From: an uncultured beta proteobacterium
GTDB lineage: Bacteria; Pseudomonadota; Gammaproteobacteria; Burkholderiales; Burkholderiaceae
Reading direction: 5' to 3'
NCBI GenBank assembly: GCA_903944255.1
Contig: CAJARE010000269.1
Location: 1-13,499, forward strand
Length of the DNA stretch: 13,499 nt
The stretch's first letter is position 1. Each line of letters begins with the position of its first letter. Below, piece by piece: positions 5,636-13,289 of the stretch. The notes under the pieces were generated by a model. That model was not told the DNA's origin. It saw only the letters and a list, made by a program, of their open reading frames with translations, and made no database searches. The translations under genes were made by a program, and so were the position numbers.

Positions 5636-6883
5636 ATGTCTCAAGTATTAAATAAAAAAATAGTTGCCGCAGGAGCGATCGGAAATGTTTTGGAATGGTA
5701 CGACTTTGCGGTCTACGGCTATTTTGCGTCATCGATCGGTAGAGTCTTTTTTCCAAAAGAAGATCCTATTGCTCAACTTCTTTTTGCCTTTGGAGTTTTT
5801 GCGATTGGCTATTTAATGCGCCCCTTAGGCGGCATGCTAATTGGGAATATTGGTGATCGAGTTGGCAGAAAACAAGCTTTATCAGTTTCAGTTGCTGCTA
5901 TGGCCATCCCTACATTTATTGTAGGAATTTTGCCGGGGTATGACGCTATTGGACTAGCTGCACCGATTCTTCTAACTTTATGTCGCATGCTTCAAGGACT
6001 ATCTGTTGGCGGTGAATACACCACTTCAATAGTTTTTATGGTTGAAAATGCTCCAGCGAAAAAGCGCGGGATAGCAGGAGCTCTTGCTGGTTGCGGGTCG
6101 GTAATAGGTATCTTACTTGGTTCAGCCACCGGCACAGCTCTTGCAGCATTAATGCCCCCCGAGAGCCTTGACTCTTGGGGCTGGCGAATTCCGTTTTTGC
6201 TTGGATTAGTCATTGGATTTGTGGGTCTTTTGCTGCGAAGAAATATTGAAGAAAAAACTAATGCCATTGTTAAGCAGAAACAACCGCTCATTGAGACACT
6301 TCAAAACCATCGCCCATTACTTGCTCGTCTCGCAGGATTATCTGTATTCAATGCGGTTGCATTTTATTTACTCTTCGTATATTTAGTTAGTTGGTTGCAG
6401 TTAGAAGATAAAGTGTCGCAAGAGATTTCTCTTCAAATTAACACTATCAGCATGCTTTTGTTAATCCCCGTCATGATTGCTTCGGGCGCGCTATCAGATC
6501 GAATTGGCCGAAAACCACTATTAATCGGCACCCTTGCTGCAGCAATCCTCTTTGCATATCCACTTTTCAATGGCATGTATCATCACAGCCAGATGATCGT
6601 CCAGCTATGTCAGCTTGGTTTTTCTCTGCTTATAGGGATATACCTTGGGTCATCTCCTGCTTTTATGGTTGAATCCGCTCCAGCACATGTTCGCTCTACA
6701 TCAATAGCGCTTGGCTACAACTTAATACTGGGAATAGTTGGCGGACTTACGCCCTTAACCGCTACTTGGTTGGTTCATCGAACCCAGAGCGGAGTTGCGC
6801 CAGCATTTATGATCATCGCTGCCGCTCTTATATCTTTAACGACGATCTTGCTCATGCGAGAAACATATAAAGAAAGCCTGTAA
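5636..6883 (+). CDS. MHS-family (MFS) metabolite:H+ symporter
   Basis: A 415-residue inner-membrane transporter with about 12 transmembrane segments. Diagnostic marks: GNVLEWYDF at 16-24, the signature opening of the metabolite:H+ symporter subfamily; the cytoplasmic loop 2-3 motif GNIGDRVGRK at 70-79; R117 with GLSVGGEY at 121-128; and the second-half copy SDRIGRK at 287-293. Relatives include the ProP, KgtP, citrate and shikimate permeases, which import carboxylates or osmolytes with protons. The exact substrate is not readable. GGGAG lies 8 bases before the ATG, supporting the start. It is a single-gene unit: a long leader with an inverted repeat precedes it and a strong terminator follows 16 bases after the stop. 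Confidence 0.93.
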   Translation: MSQVLNKKIVAAGAIGNVLEWYDFAVYGYFASSIGRVFFPKEDPIAQLLFAFGVFAIGYLMRPLGGMLIGNIGDRVGRKQALSVSVAAMAIPTFIVGILPGYDAIGLAAPILLTLCRMLQGLSVGGEYTTSIVFMVENAPAKKRGIAGALAGCGSVIGILLGSATGTALAALMPPESLDSWGWRIPFLLGLVIGFVGLLLRRNIEEKTNAIVKQKQPLIETLQNHRPLLARLAGLSVFNAVAFYLLFVYLVSWLQLEDKVSQEISLQINTISMLLLIPVMIASGALSDRIGRKPLLIGTLAAAILFAYPLFNGMYHHSQMIVQLCQLGFSLLIGIYLGSSPAFMVESAPAHVRSTSIALGYNLILGIVGGLTPLTATWLVHRTQSGVAPAFMIIAAALISLTTILLMRETYKESL

Positions 6884-6899
6884 TTCAGCCGTTGTAGAG

Positions 6900-6921
6900 A
6901 CCACTCTACGGAGTGGTTTTT
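6900..6921 (+). terminator. Intrinsic terminator of the MHS gene
   Basis: ACCACTC, loop TACG, GAGTGGT: a perfect 7-bp stem with a T-run (GGTTTTTG). It lies just after the stop of the transporter gene on the same strand. Confidence 0.9.
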
Positions 6922-6959
6922 GATTGTCTTTCACGTCCGCTTGGGGAGCAGTAATTTAT

Positions 6960-6975
6960 AGTATTTATAAATACT
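6960..6975. promoter_or_regulatory. Perfect 16-bp palindrome
   Basis: AGTATTTATAAATACT is its own reverse complement over 16 bases. It lies in an AT-rich stretch about 55 bases before the small hypothetical gene and directly abuts a second inverted repeat. A dimeric repressor or promoter-region operator is the simplest reading. Confidence 0.5.
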
Positions 6976-6993
6976 TTACTAATTAATAGTAAA
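6975..6993. promoter_or_regulatory. Second inverted repeat abutting the palindrome
   Basis: TTTACTA, 5 bases, TAGTAAA: perfect 7-base arms starting at the last base of the neighbouring palindrome. AAGGA follows at 7000-7004. The two sites together look like a paired operator. Confidence 0.45.
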
Positions 6994-7029
6994 ATCTTTA
7001 AGGACAACATTAGTAATGGTGATATTTCG

Positions 7030-7242
7030 GTGGATGACAAATACTTGGCTGAAGAATTTTTAGATTTGCTGTCGAGCCTTCCCGAAAATATTGGAGCATC
7101 TGACTATCAATATCCAATTGAGGAGGATAAGAATGGTGATCGTCGATTTAGCCCATCTCTCCAAAAGCGATTAAATGAGCCTAATAATGCCCATCTCAAA
7201 GCCTGGGCAAACTTTGAAAGAGTAAAAAGACTTTTTAACTAG
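7030..7242 (+). CDS. Small hypothetical acidic protein
   Basis: A 70-residue soluble protein that I do not recognise. It has no signal peptide or membrane segment, is acidic in its first half (DDKYLAEEFLDLLSSLPENIG) and basic at the end (FERVKRLF). The annotated start is GTG, but its nearest SD-like sequence, AAGGA at 7000-7004, is 25 bases away. An ATT in frame at 7009 or a longer leader might be used instead; the ATG at 7016 is in another frame and stops after 15 codons. Two palindromes lie upstream, and a MarR-like gene follows on the same strand after about 120 bases. Coding is plausible from frame and composition, function unknown. Confidence 0.5.
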   Translation: MDDKYLAEEFLDLLSSLPENIGASDYQYPIEEDKNGDRRFSPSLQKRLNEPNNAHLKAWANFERVKRLFN

Positions 7243-7297
7243 TTAGTAATTCATTTTGGTGTAATTGAATCGTTAGTGGCACAAAAAACATTTTAGA

Positions 7298-7328
7298 TTG
7301 AGAATTTATAATTTTTGGTTGAGAATTT
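7298..7328 (+). repeat. Direct repeat pair TTGAGAATTT, 21 bp apart
   Basis: TTGAGAATTT occurs at 7298-7307 and 7319-7328, a spacing of 21 bases, i.e. two helical turns, so both copies face the same side of the DNA. A perfect TATAAT (7307-7312) lies between them. This suggests a promoter with bound regulator rather than coding sequence. Confidence 0.4.
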
Positions 7329-7331
7329 GTC

Positions 7332-7347
7332 ATTTGACAAGTCAAAT
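7332..7347. promoter_or_regulatory. MarR-type inverted repeat
   Basis: ATTTGAC AA GTCAAAT: perfect 7-base arms around 2 bases. The size and short spacer are like operators of MarR-family dimers. It lies 20 bases before the likely ATG of the winged-helix gene, so autoregulation is plausible. It also contains TTGACA. Confidence 0.5.
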
Positions 7348-7366
7348 TTATCTCTTAGTATGTAGC

Positions 7367-7714
7367 ATGTCCTTTTCGTACTCTCACTCCTATGTGCGTT
7401 TTCTCAAGACGCTGACGGTGCATCATAGTAAAAATCCTTGCAAAGATTTAGATGCCACAGAATTGAATTTGCTACATTACGTTGTATTGGCAAGCGCAGA
7501 GAGTGAGCGTGTTTTAGCGGGCGACTTACTAAGGCTCACGCAATTTGCTTCACAAGCTACCTTGCATGCCAAAATCAAAGGCTTGGTAGCTAAAGGTTTT
7601 CTTATCGTCGAGACTAACAACGATGATGGTAGAAAAAAATCTGTCACTCCATCTAAAGCTGCTGCCAAATATATCGCCTTTATGTCTGACTGTTTAAGTA
7701 AGACAGCAAAATAA
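7367..7714 (+). CDS. MarR-like winged-helix DNA-binding protein
   Basis: About 115 residues from the preferred ATG at 7367. A winged-helix fold is suggested by the order of elements: LDATELNLLHYVVLAS (helix), RVLAGDLLRLTQFASQATLHAKIKGLVAKGFL (recognition helix-turn-helix), then the wing IVETNNDDGRKKSVTPSKAAAKYI, where the DDGRKK and VTPS pattern is the MarR wing followed by the last helix. The frame extends upstream to a TTG at 7298, but that part overlaps direct repeats, a TATAAT and a palindrome, which look regulatory, so the shorter form is preferred. No good ribosome binding site precedes 7367. Smaller than typical MarR proteins (about 140-150), lacking part of the N-terminal dimerisation helix. 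It probably regulates itself and perhaps the 70-residue neighbour. Fold assignment is fairly sure, target is inference. Confidence 0.75.
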   Translation: MSFSYSHSYVRFLKTLTVHHSKNPCKDLDATELNLLHYVVLASAESERVLAGDLLRLTQFASQATLHAKIKGLVAKGFLIVETNNDDGRKKSVTPSKAAAKYIAFMSDCLSKTAK

Positions 7715-7831
7715 TCTTCGTTAATCTAAGCGCCCCAGCGGCTGACTGGCACCCTCCAAGGCCGCAAACTTCCTAAATCTACTAGCAGTAATCGTGCGTT
7801 CAATAGCCTTTTATCTGATCCTACGGGCAAT

Positions 7832-8815
7832 TCAGGCCAAGACCGGAGCTTTTGGAACAATATTCCATTCGATTCTTAGCTCTTCTAGGGGACGGTCGGC
7901 GTATTCGAAAAAATTCATGCCCTCAATCAGATCTACATTGCACTCACGCCCTCTCTGCAATGCATCAACCACTCGCTCCATGCCATTGCTAATTTCTAAA
8001 TCATGACCAAGATGTGGATTTGCGCTAGCGACAAGAGACTTTAAGAGGCCTCCTTGAAAAATGCTTAGTACTCCTAAAAAATTCATCACGGGAGAATCTG
8101 AACTTGTAGCCATAGCTGAAAATGCAGCTACTTCAATCTCGCCAACACCATCTGAGTCATAGTCCGTCAATACATGAATCCAATCATGATGAGCAACCGC
8201 AGAATTGCACCCGCCAGTAGTTCCGGGGAAAACAAAACCTCTTTTTTTGTAAAAGCTCCAAAGCCCTTTTCCAAGGCTTCCGTCTGGCAAATTGGATAAG
8301 GCCTCCCAGCGCATAAGCTCTTCAGGATCATCTTTGACCCCTAATACATAGGCAGGCAAGCCATAATCTTTTACAAGCGCATGAAAATTTTCAATCGCCA
8401 AATCTTTATCTGAAAAATAATTATTTCGATAGAAATCCTCTTGTGCTTTTGCAATGGAGTGTTTTGCCAAATCTCTAAGCATATTAATTCTCTCATTGGC
8501 AACCCCAAGATATTTTGCGTATGCAGAAACTGAACTGGCTACGTCTTCAGGAATTTCAGCGCATAAGGTCTCTACCATTAACATCAAATCAATGATTTCA
8601 CTTCGGCTTTCGTGATCTTGAAATACAGCTCCTGCTGCCTCTGCGCTGGACCCAGGAAAAGTTTTGAAGTCGCACTCAAAGTCTAAAAGGTTTTTAAAAA
8701 GCACATGCAAAAGCTGAGGCTGAAGTTCGTGAGTCCATCCGTCTAATCTACAAGCTCCGATAATGGCAGCTGCAGCAATAGGCGCATCTTTTGGGCGTAT
8801 TTTTTTTAAAAACAT
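7832..8815 (-). CDS. TerB-like / COQ4-like two-domain protein
   Basis: A 327-residue soluble protein. The C-terminal half has LPDGSLGKGLWSFYKKRGF (176-194) and HDWIH at 210-214 followed by exactly 11 residues and Glu226: the HDxxH-x11-E metal-binding motif that defines the COQ4 family of ubiquinone biosynthesis. The N-terminal half (about 10-130) is all-helical, with IAAAAIIGACRLDGWTHELQ resembling the start of TerB-like domains (small helical, acidic residue after a Gly). Eukaryotic COQ4 helps assemble the coenzyme Q synthesis complex and has been linked to removal of the C1 carboxyl group; bacterial relatives are less studied. The N-terminal addition is not part of standard COQ4 and is the odd point. 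No good ribosome binding site precedes the ATG. It ends the minus-strand cluster and converges with the MarR-like gene; the 117-bp gap holds nothing clear. The COQ4 motif is seen; TerB identity is tentative. Confidence 0.75.
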   Translation of the reverse strand: MFLKKIRPKDAPIAAAAIIGACRLDGWTHELQPQLLHVLFKNLLDFECDFKTFPGSSAEAAGAVFQDHESRSEIIDLMLMVETLCAEIPEDVASSVSAYAKYLGVANERINMLRDLAKHSIAKAQEDFYRNNYFSDKDLAIENFHALVKDYGLPAYVLGVKDDPEELMRWEALSNLPDGSLGKGLWSFYKKRGFVFPGTTGGCNSAVAHHDWIHVLTDYDSDGVGEIEVAAFSAMATSSDSPVMNFLGVLSIFQGGLLKSLVASANPHLGHDLEISNGMERVVDALQRGRECNVDLIEGMNFFEYADRPLEELRIEWNIVPKAPVLA

Positions 8816-8826
8816 GGAAAATTTTT

Positions 8827-8976
8827 CTAGTCTATCTTAGCCAATATTACTGCATAAGAACTCGCCCTATATTCATTGCAGTTTTTTGGTGCCGTCCCAT
8901 TTTGTATGCCAAGACTGCAAATGAACAATTGAGCTGTGTTTTGGCCTGAAAAATGCACTTGGCTTTGCTGTTTCAT
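8827..8976 (-). CDS. Possible 49-codon small ORF in the cluster
   Basis: Starts at an ATG 2 bases after the TAA of the FAD gene and ends 11 bases before the COQ4-like start, so it fills the gap almost exactly. The product (MKQQSQVHFSGQNTAQ..., two Cys in the middle, ending in AKID) is soluble and unlike anything I recognise. There is no ribosome binding site beyond coupling to the preceding stop. It may be chance in a 163-bp spacer. Confidence 0.25.
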   Translation of the reverse strand: MKQQSQVHFSGQNTAQLFICSLGIQNGTAPKNCNEYRASSYAVILAKID

Positions 8977-8978
8977 GA

Positions 8979-10313
8979 TTACACGCCCTGAACAAGCTCT
9001 AAGGCCAATTGCTCTGCTTGTTTAGCAATGGCGCTAGCTGCAATCACGTCGCCCAGGCTTCCCATGGTTCCGGGTCCAATCATCCACAAACTATTCCATT
9101 GCCCTCCCAACAAATGCAGAACCCTAAAATTTTGATCAACTGCAATCGAGTGGCTAAGTGGATCCGCAATAGCTAAGCGACTCTCAATCAGCTGGTGGAG
9201 CAAGTGATCGGGGGCAACGCCAGTGCAGTTTAAGATTCGATCGCCATTAACTTCAATCCCATTTTCCAAGAACGCTGTGACTTTCGATGCAGAGCATTGA
9301 ATTTCTTTGGCTCGCCCAGTCACAAACTGTATCTGATTCTTTTCTTTTAGCCGCTCATACGCAGCAATAGTTTGAGGCGATGCTCTAAAGCGATACAAAG
9401 ACCAGAGCCAACCCAAGCGCTTAAATAAGGACTTTTTTTGATGCGGTGAAAATTGCTGCCAGAGAGAATTGAGATTTGGCCTTAACTCTTCCCAAGCACT
9501 CTGCCACTCTGGGCTATTTGTTGGGGCAGAAGGCAGATAATTGCGCATAAAACGAACGATGGTCGCCGGACTTACTTTCTGAGGCCAGACGGGCTGCCCC
9601 TGCTTTTGCCAGAGAGCCTGTGCAGGAGGAAATATAGCTCTTGGACCAATCACATAAATCGCTCCCTGATGCTTGCGCCCCTCAAGGGCATTAATGGCAT
9701 CTAAGGCCGTTAGTCCTCCGCCAAGCAAAATAATATTTTCTTGAGCATCGATGTCCTCTAAAAAATACCCTGTCCATGGATTTTCAATAGAGCGGGAATT
9801 TGCTGAGGCAGATTGATGGTGGATAACCTTACATGACCAAGTAGGCGATGGGTTACCAGCGGCAATAATGACCTGTTTTGCAATCAGCGTGCTTTGATTA
9901 TCAAGCTCAAGTTGCCAGTTGTTCTCTGTGCCGCTCAAGCTAAGCACTTTAGCTTTGATTTGCTCTAGTTGATATGGTTCAGATTCATGGGTGATCAGCT
10001 CTGAAACATAGCGCCCAAAATCTTGGCGTCGATAGAAGTAGCCTGCCTCTGTTTTTGCCTGTGCATCATTTATATTCTGCTGGGCCCATCTCGCAAAATG
10101 TAAGGGATCTTCGGAAAATACAATCGGCAAATCCTCGCGCACATTGAGTCGAAAAAATGGGCTAGCGCAGTTATAGGCACTGCCCTTACCCAACTCTCCC
10201 GGGCCAATCACCGTGATAGATGATCTCGGAATACCACGCCGTAAAAGATGCACAGCCATCACTGCCGCAGCAAAGCCATCCCCAATGATTACTAAATCTT
10301 TCAAATTCGGCAT
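8979..10313 (-). CDS. FAD/NAD(P)-binding oxidoreductase
   Basis: A 444-residue flavoprotein. An N-terminal Rossmann fold opens with LVIIGDGFAAAVMAVHLL (GxGxxA at 11-16) and the acidic/Gly loop VIGPGELGKGSAYN (35-48). A second nucleotide-binding Rossmann motif ILLGGGLTALDAINAL lies at 195-210, and IIAAGNP at 149-155 is the usual strand before it. Near the C-terminus, ILNCTGVAP and WMIGPGTMGSLGDVIAASA resemble the FAD-closing segment of this class. It fits the FAD-NAD(P)-binding family (NAD_binding_9 type), whose members are poorly characterised; the substrate is unknown. It starts 7 bases after the HXXEE gene stop with no strong ribosome binding site, suggesting translational coupling, and sits in a cluster with YcaO-OsmC. 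Reaction cannot be named. Confidence 0.85.
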   Translation of the reverse strand: MPNLKDLVIIGDGFAAAVMAVHLLRRGIPRSSITVIGPGELGKGSAYNCASPFFRLNVREDLPIVFSEDPLHFARWAQQNINDAQAKTEAGYFYRRQDFGRYVSELITHESEPYQLEQIKAKVLSLSGTENNWQLELDNQSTLIAKQVIIAAGNPSPTWSCKVIHHQSASANSRSIENPWTGYFLEDIDAQENIILLGGGLTALDAINALEGRKHQGAIYVIGPRAIFPPAQALWQKQGQPVWPQKVSPATIVRFMRNYLPSAPTNSPEWQSAWEELRPNLNSLWQQFSPHQKKSLFKRLGWLWSLYRFRASPQTIAAYERLKEKNQIQFVTGRAKEIQCSASKVTAFLENGIEVNGDRILNCTGVAPDHLLHQLIESRLAIADPLSHSIAVDQNFRVLHLLGGQWNSLWMIGPGTMGSLGDVIAASAIAKQAEQLALELVQGV

Positions 10314-10320
10314 TGTTTAA

Positions 10321-10944
10321 TTAGTGCTGGCTTTCGCCCAACAAGAAACGCTTTGGAAAAATATAGGGCGTATTTTTATCCGCCAACCAAATAATCATTT
10401 TGTAAACGCCAAAGTAATTAAGCACAATGCCAAGTGGTATTCCGATAAACCAGTCTGATGGCGTTGCCAGGTTTTGCGAAATCACTAAATCGAAGAACAA
10501 ATAAACAATGGGAACAAAAAATAGCCAGCAGGTAATTAATCCCGGGTTATAAAAAGTTTTTCCCTTAATGTTAAAAATAATGGTGTGCGCAAGGATATTG
10601 CCTACAGAAACTAAAATGGTGGCAATAGCGAGCCAAAGCGCATGTCTCCAGAGTAAGGCTGCTAATAAATAGCCGCCCCAACCCAAGACTACATTAACCA
10701 ACATTCCGCTATTGGCATTTAATGGAAAACGATCTGGGAGCTCGCTATTAAACATCACTTTATTTACCATGCCAGGAAAGTAGCCTGGATAGCGCCACTC
10801 TTCTACTTGGTGCAAAAAGAGCGAGCCCAAACTAAGCCACAACAATAAAGTCATCCCTGTTGGCTGAGTTAAGAAAAGGGCTACTGCAAGTATGGCGGCA
10901 AGCACCAAAGCCATATCAAACCAGTGGTATCTTAAAAAATTCAT
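10321..10944 (-). CDS. HXXEE-domain integral membrane protein
   Basis: A 207-residue inner-membrane protein with about six hydrophobic segments. The motif H45-Q-V-E48-E49 (SLFLHQVEEW) defines the HXXEE family; N116 and H120 (GNILAHTI) in a later segment are a second polar pair that could form a metal or catalytic site with it. The middle has a soluble loop with YFPGMVNKVMF and NSELPDRFPLNANSG (about 55-80). The family is found across bacteria with no proven function. AAGG lies 5 bases before the ATG. It lies 28 bases downstream of the OsmC-YcaO gene and 7 bases upstream of the FAD gene, so the three form a likely operon. Family assignment from the motif is firm; activity unknown. Confidence 0.85.
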   Translation of the reverse strand: MNFLRYHWFDMALVLAAILAVALFLTQPTGMTLLLWLSLGSLFLHQVEEWRYPGYFPGMVNKVMFNSELPDRFPLNANSGMLVNVVLGWGGYLLAALLWRHALWLAIATILVSVGNILAHTIIFNIKGKTFYNPGLITCWLFFVPIVYLFFDLVISQNLATPSDWFIGIPLGIVLNYFGVYKMIIWLADKNTPYIFPKRFLLGESQH

Positions 10945-10972
10945 TTGTGCCTTAAGGGGGTGATAGGAAAGT

Positions 10973-13177
10973 TTAGCCTGTAGCCCTGGATCGAGCCGTA
11001 TGTAATTTTCTATAGCTATCGATCATGCGATGGTGCCTATCAAGGCCCTCTAGCTTCATGCTGGTAGGGGTGAGGCCATAAAACCGCACGCTGCCATCCA
11101 CGGACCCCATGACTGCTTTCATTCTTTCGTCCCCAAACATCCGACGAAGATTCGTTAGATAGTCCTCAAGCTCCAAGCCCTCATCTAGCAAAATCTCCAG
11201 CACTGCGTTGAGGGCCTGATAAAATAATTTACGCTCAACTGTATTGTCGTTATATTGAAGGAATGCGCTCACCAACTCGTGCGCCTCATCAAAGCGATGC
11301 AATGCAAGCTGGATTAATAACTTCAACTCGAGCACCGTTAATTGACCCCAAGCGGTGTTCTCATCAAACTCAATACCAATCAATGTAGCAATATCGCCAT
11401 ACTCATCAAGCTCGTTATTCTCTAAGCGCTCGAATAGTGCTTCTAAGCCATCATCGTCCAAGGAGGACAGGTTCAAAATATCTTTACGGAATAGTAGCGC
11501 TTTATTCGTGTTATCCCAAACCAAATCCTCAACTGGATAAACCTCCGAATAACCTGGCACCAAGAACCGCCATGCTGTCGCGCCTAGCTGGTCATATACA
11601 GCAACATAAGCTTCTTTGCCCATTGATTTCAGAATGCCAAACAAGGTTTCTGCCTCTTTAGCATTAGCGCATTCGCCATCGCTAGAAAAATCCCATTCAA
11701 CAAAATCGTAATCTGATTTTGTACTAAAAAAACGCCATGACACGATACCGCTCGAATCAATGAAGTGCTCAACAAAATTGTTTGGCTCTGTAAGCGCTTC
11801 ACTTGCAAAAGTAGGCGGGGGCAAATCATTTAGCCCCTCTAGGCTGCGCCCTTGAAGAAGCTCTGTCAGGCTCCGCTCCAGCGCCACCTCTAAACTTGGG
11901 TGTGCACCAAATGATGCAAACACACCACCTGTCCGGGGATTCATCAAAGTAACACACATCACTGGATAGACTCCGCCTAAGGATGCGTCCTTAACCAACA
12001 CTGGAAAGCCTTGATCTTCTAGGCCCCGAATGCCTGCGAGAATATTAGGGAATTTCTCAAGCACCTTCTGGGGCACATCCGGCAGGGCAATTTCTCTCTC
12101 TAAGATTTTGCGCTTCACGGCCCGCTCGAAAATTTCCGATAAGCATTGCACCTGCGCTTCAGCCAAGGTATTGCCAGCACTCATGCCATTGCTGACATAA
12201 AGATTTTCAACGAGGTTAGATGGAAAATAAATGGTCTTGCGATCTGACTGACGCACATACGGCAAGGAACAGATGCCGCGCTGTGCATTGCCAGAATTCG
12301 TATCGATTAAATGGGAGCCACGCAATTCACCATCAGGATTAAAAATCCTTAGACAATACTCATCCAAAATTTCTGTTGGTAATGCATCGTCTTTGCCGGG
12401 TTTAAACCAACGCTCATTTGGATGGTGCACAAAATTCGCACTGGCGATCTCTTCACCCCAAAATGCTCCGGCATAAAAATGATTGTTGCTTAGTCGCTCG
12501 ATATACTCGCCCAGGGCAGATGCTAAAGCGCTTTCTTTTGTTGAGCCCTTGCCATTGGTAAAACACATGGGTGAGTGCGCATCACGAATATGCAAGGACC
12601 AAACATTGGGAATGATGTTGCGCCATGAGGCAATTTCAATCTTGATTCCCAGATTGGCCAACACCTCAGACATATTGGCAATGGTTTGCTCTAACGGCAG
12701 ATCCTTGCCCAAGATATAAGTACTATCGCCCGAATCTAATTTAAGGGCTAATAAAGCCTGTGCATCCGCATCTAGATTCTTTACTTCTTCAATAATAAAT
12801 TCTGGTCCGGCCTGCACTACTTTTTTCACCGTACAGCGTTCAATGGATCGCAAAATACCCTGACGATCATTAGCAGAGATGTCGTCCGGCAGCTCAACTT
12901 GAATCTTAAAAATCTGTTGATAGCGATTTTCCGGATCAACAATATTATTCTGCGAGAGGCGAATATTTTCAGTAGGAATATTGCGGGTGTCACAGTACAG
13001 CTTTACAAAATAAGCCGCACACAGTGCAGATGAGGCTAAGAAATAATCAAAGGGGCCAGGCGCAGAACCATCACCCTTATATCGGATCGGTTGATCAGAA
13101 ATTACCGTGAAGTCATCAAACTTAGCTTCAAGACGAAGCTTATCGAGAAAGTTAACCTTAATTTCCATAGAAATCAT
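10973..13177 (-). CDS. OsmC-YcaO fusion protein
   Basis: A 734-residue cytosolic protein. The N-terminal OsmC-like domain (about 4-135) has the two expected thiols, C53 (SSALCAAYF) and C115 (ERCTVKK), a peroxide-reducing pair in OsmC/Ohr enzymes. The YcaO domain follows from about 163, colinear with E. coli YcaO: SWRNIIPNVWSLHIRDA, CFTNGKGSTKESALASALG, Mg-ATP ligands E224/E227 in LGEYIERLS and E348/E351 in LSEIFERAVKR, then LYVSNGMSAGN and SLGGVYPVMCVTLMNP. A helical C-terminal region (about 590-734) ends with FYGLTP, as in E. coli. YcaO proteins activate amide bonds with ATP; the E. coli member is linked to beta-methylthiolation of ribosomal protein S12 by RimO. The fusion adds a thiol/peroxide domain, which could supply or sense sulfur. 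ATG at 13168 (residue 4) is an alternative start, with no clear ribosome binding site for either. Followed closely by HXXEE and FAD genes. Confidence 0.9.
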   Translation of the reverse strand: MISMEIKVNFLDKLRLEAKFDDFTVISDQPIRYKGDGSAPGPFDYFLASSALCAAYFVKLYCDTRNIPTENIRLSQNNIVDPENRYQQIFKIQVELPDDISANDRQGILRSIERCTVKKVVQAGPEFIIEEVKNLDADAQALLALKLDSGDSTYILGKDLPLEQTIANMSEVLANLGIKIEIASWRNIIPNVWSLHIRDAHSPMCFTNGKGSTKESALASALGEYIERLSNNHFYAGAFWGEEIASANFVHHPNERWFKPGKDDALPTEILDEYCLRIFNPDGELRGSHLIDTNSGNAQRGICSLPYVRQSDRKTIYFPSNLVENLYVSNGMSAGNTLAEAQVQCLSEIFERAVKRKILEREIALPDVPQKVLEKFPNILAGIRGLEDQGFPVLVKDASLGGVYPVMCVTLMNPRTGGVFASFGAHPSLEVALERSLTELLQGRSLEGLNDLPPPTFASEALTEPNNFVEHFIDSSGIVSWRFFSTKSDYDFVEWDFSSDGECANAKEAETLFGILKSMGKEAYVAVYDQLGATAWRFLVPGYSEVYPVEDLVWDNTNKALLFRKDILNLSSLDDDGLEALFERLENNELDEYGDIATLIGIEFDENTAWGQLTVLELKLLIQLALHRFDEAHELVSAFLQYNDNTVERKLFYQALNAVLEILLDEGLELEDYLTNLRRMFGDERMKAVMGSVDGSVRFYGLTPTSMKLEGLDRHHRMIDSYRKLHTARSRATG

Positions 13178-13289
13178 TCTGAAAAAAATGTGTCGCTTGA
13201 GCGGGCGCTGCCCTCCCTCGTAATATTGATGCTTTCAATATGTCAAAGCCCGTGACAAACACTAGCACTAAGAATGGTGGCCCAAGATG

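Noticed and set aside
7298..7366. N-terminal extension of the MarR-like protein from TTG
   Set aside because: The segment contains direct repeats, a TATAAT and a palindrome, has no ribosome binding site, and encodes residues unlike the family.
11355..12719. Several plus-strand frames of 60-80 codons inside the OsmC-YcaO gene
   Set aside because: They are antisense shadows of a strongly conserved coding region.
8979..13177. Reading the YcaO cluster as a RiPP (azoline peptide) gene cluster
   Set aside because: The YcaO is colinear with the E. coli housekeeping type, and no precursor peptide, E1-like partner, protease or exporter lies nearby. The secreted peptides at the left edge are about 10 kb away and have Sec-type signals.
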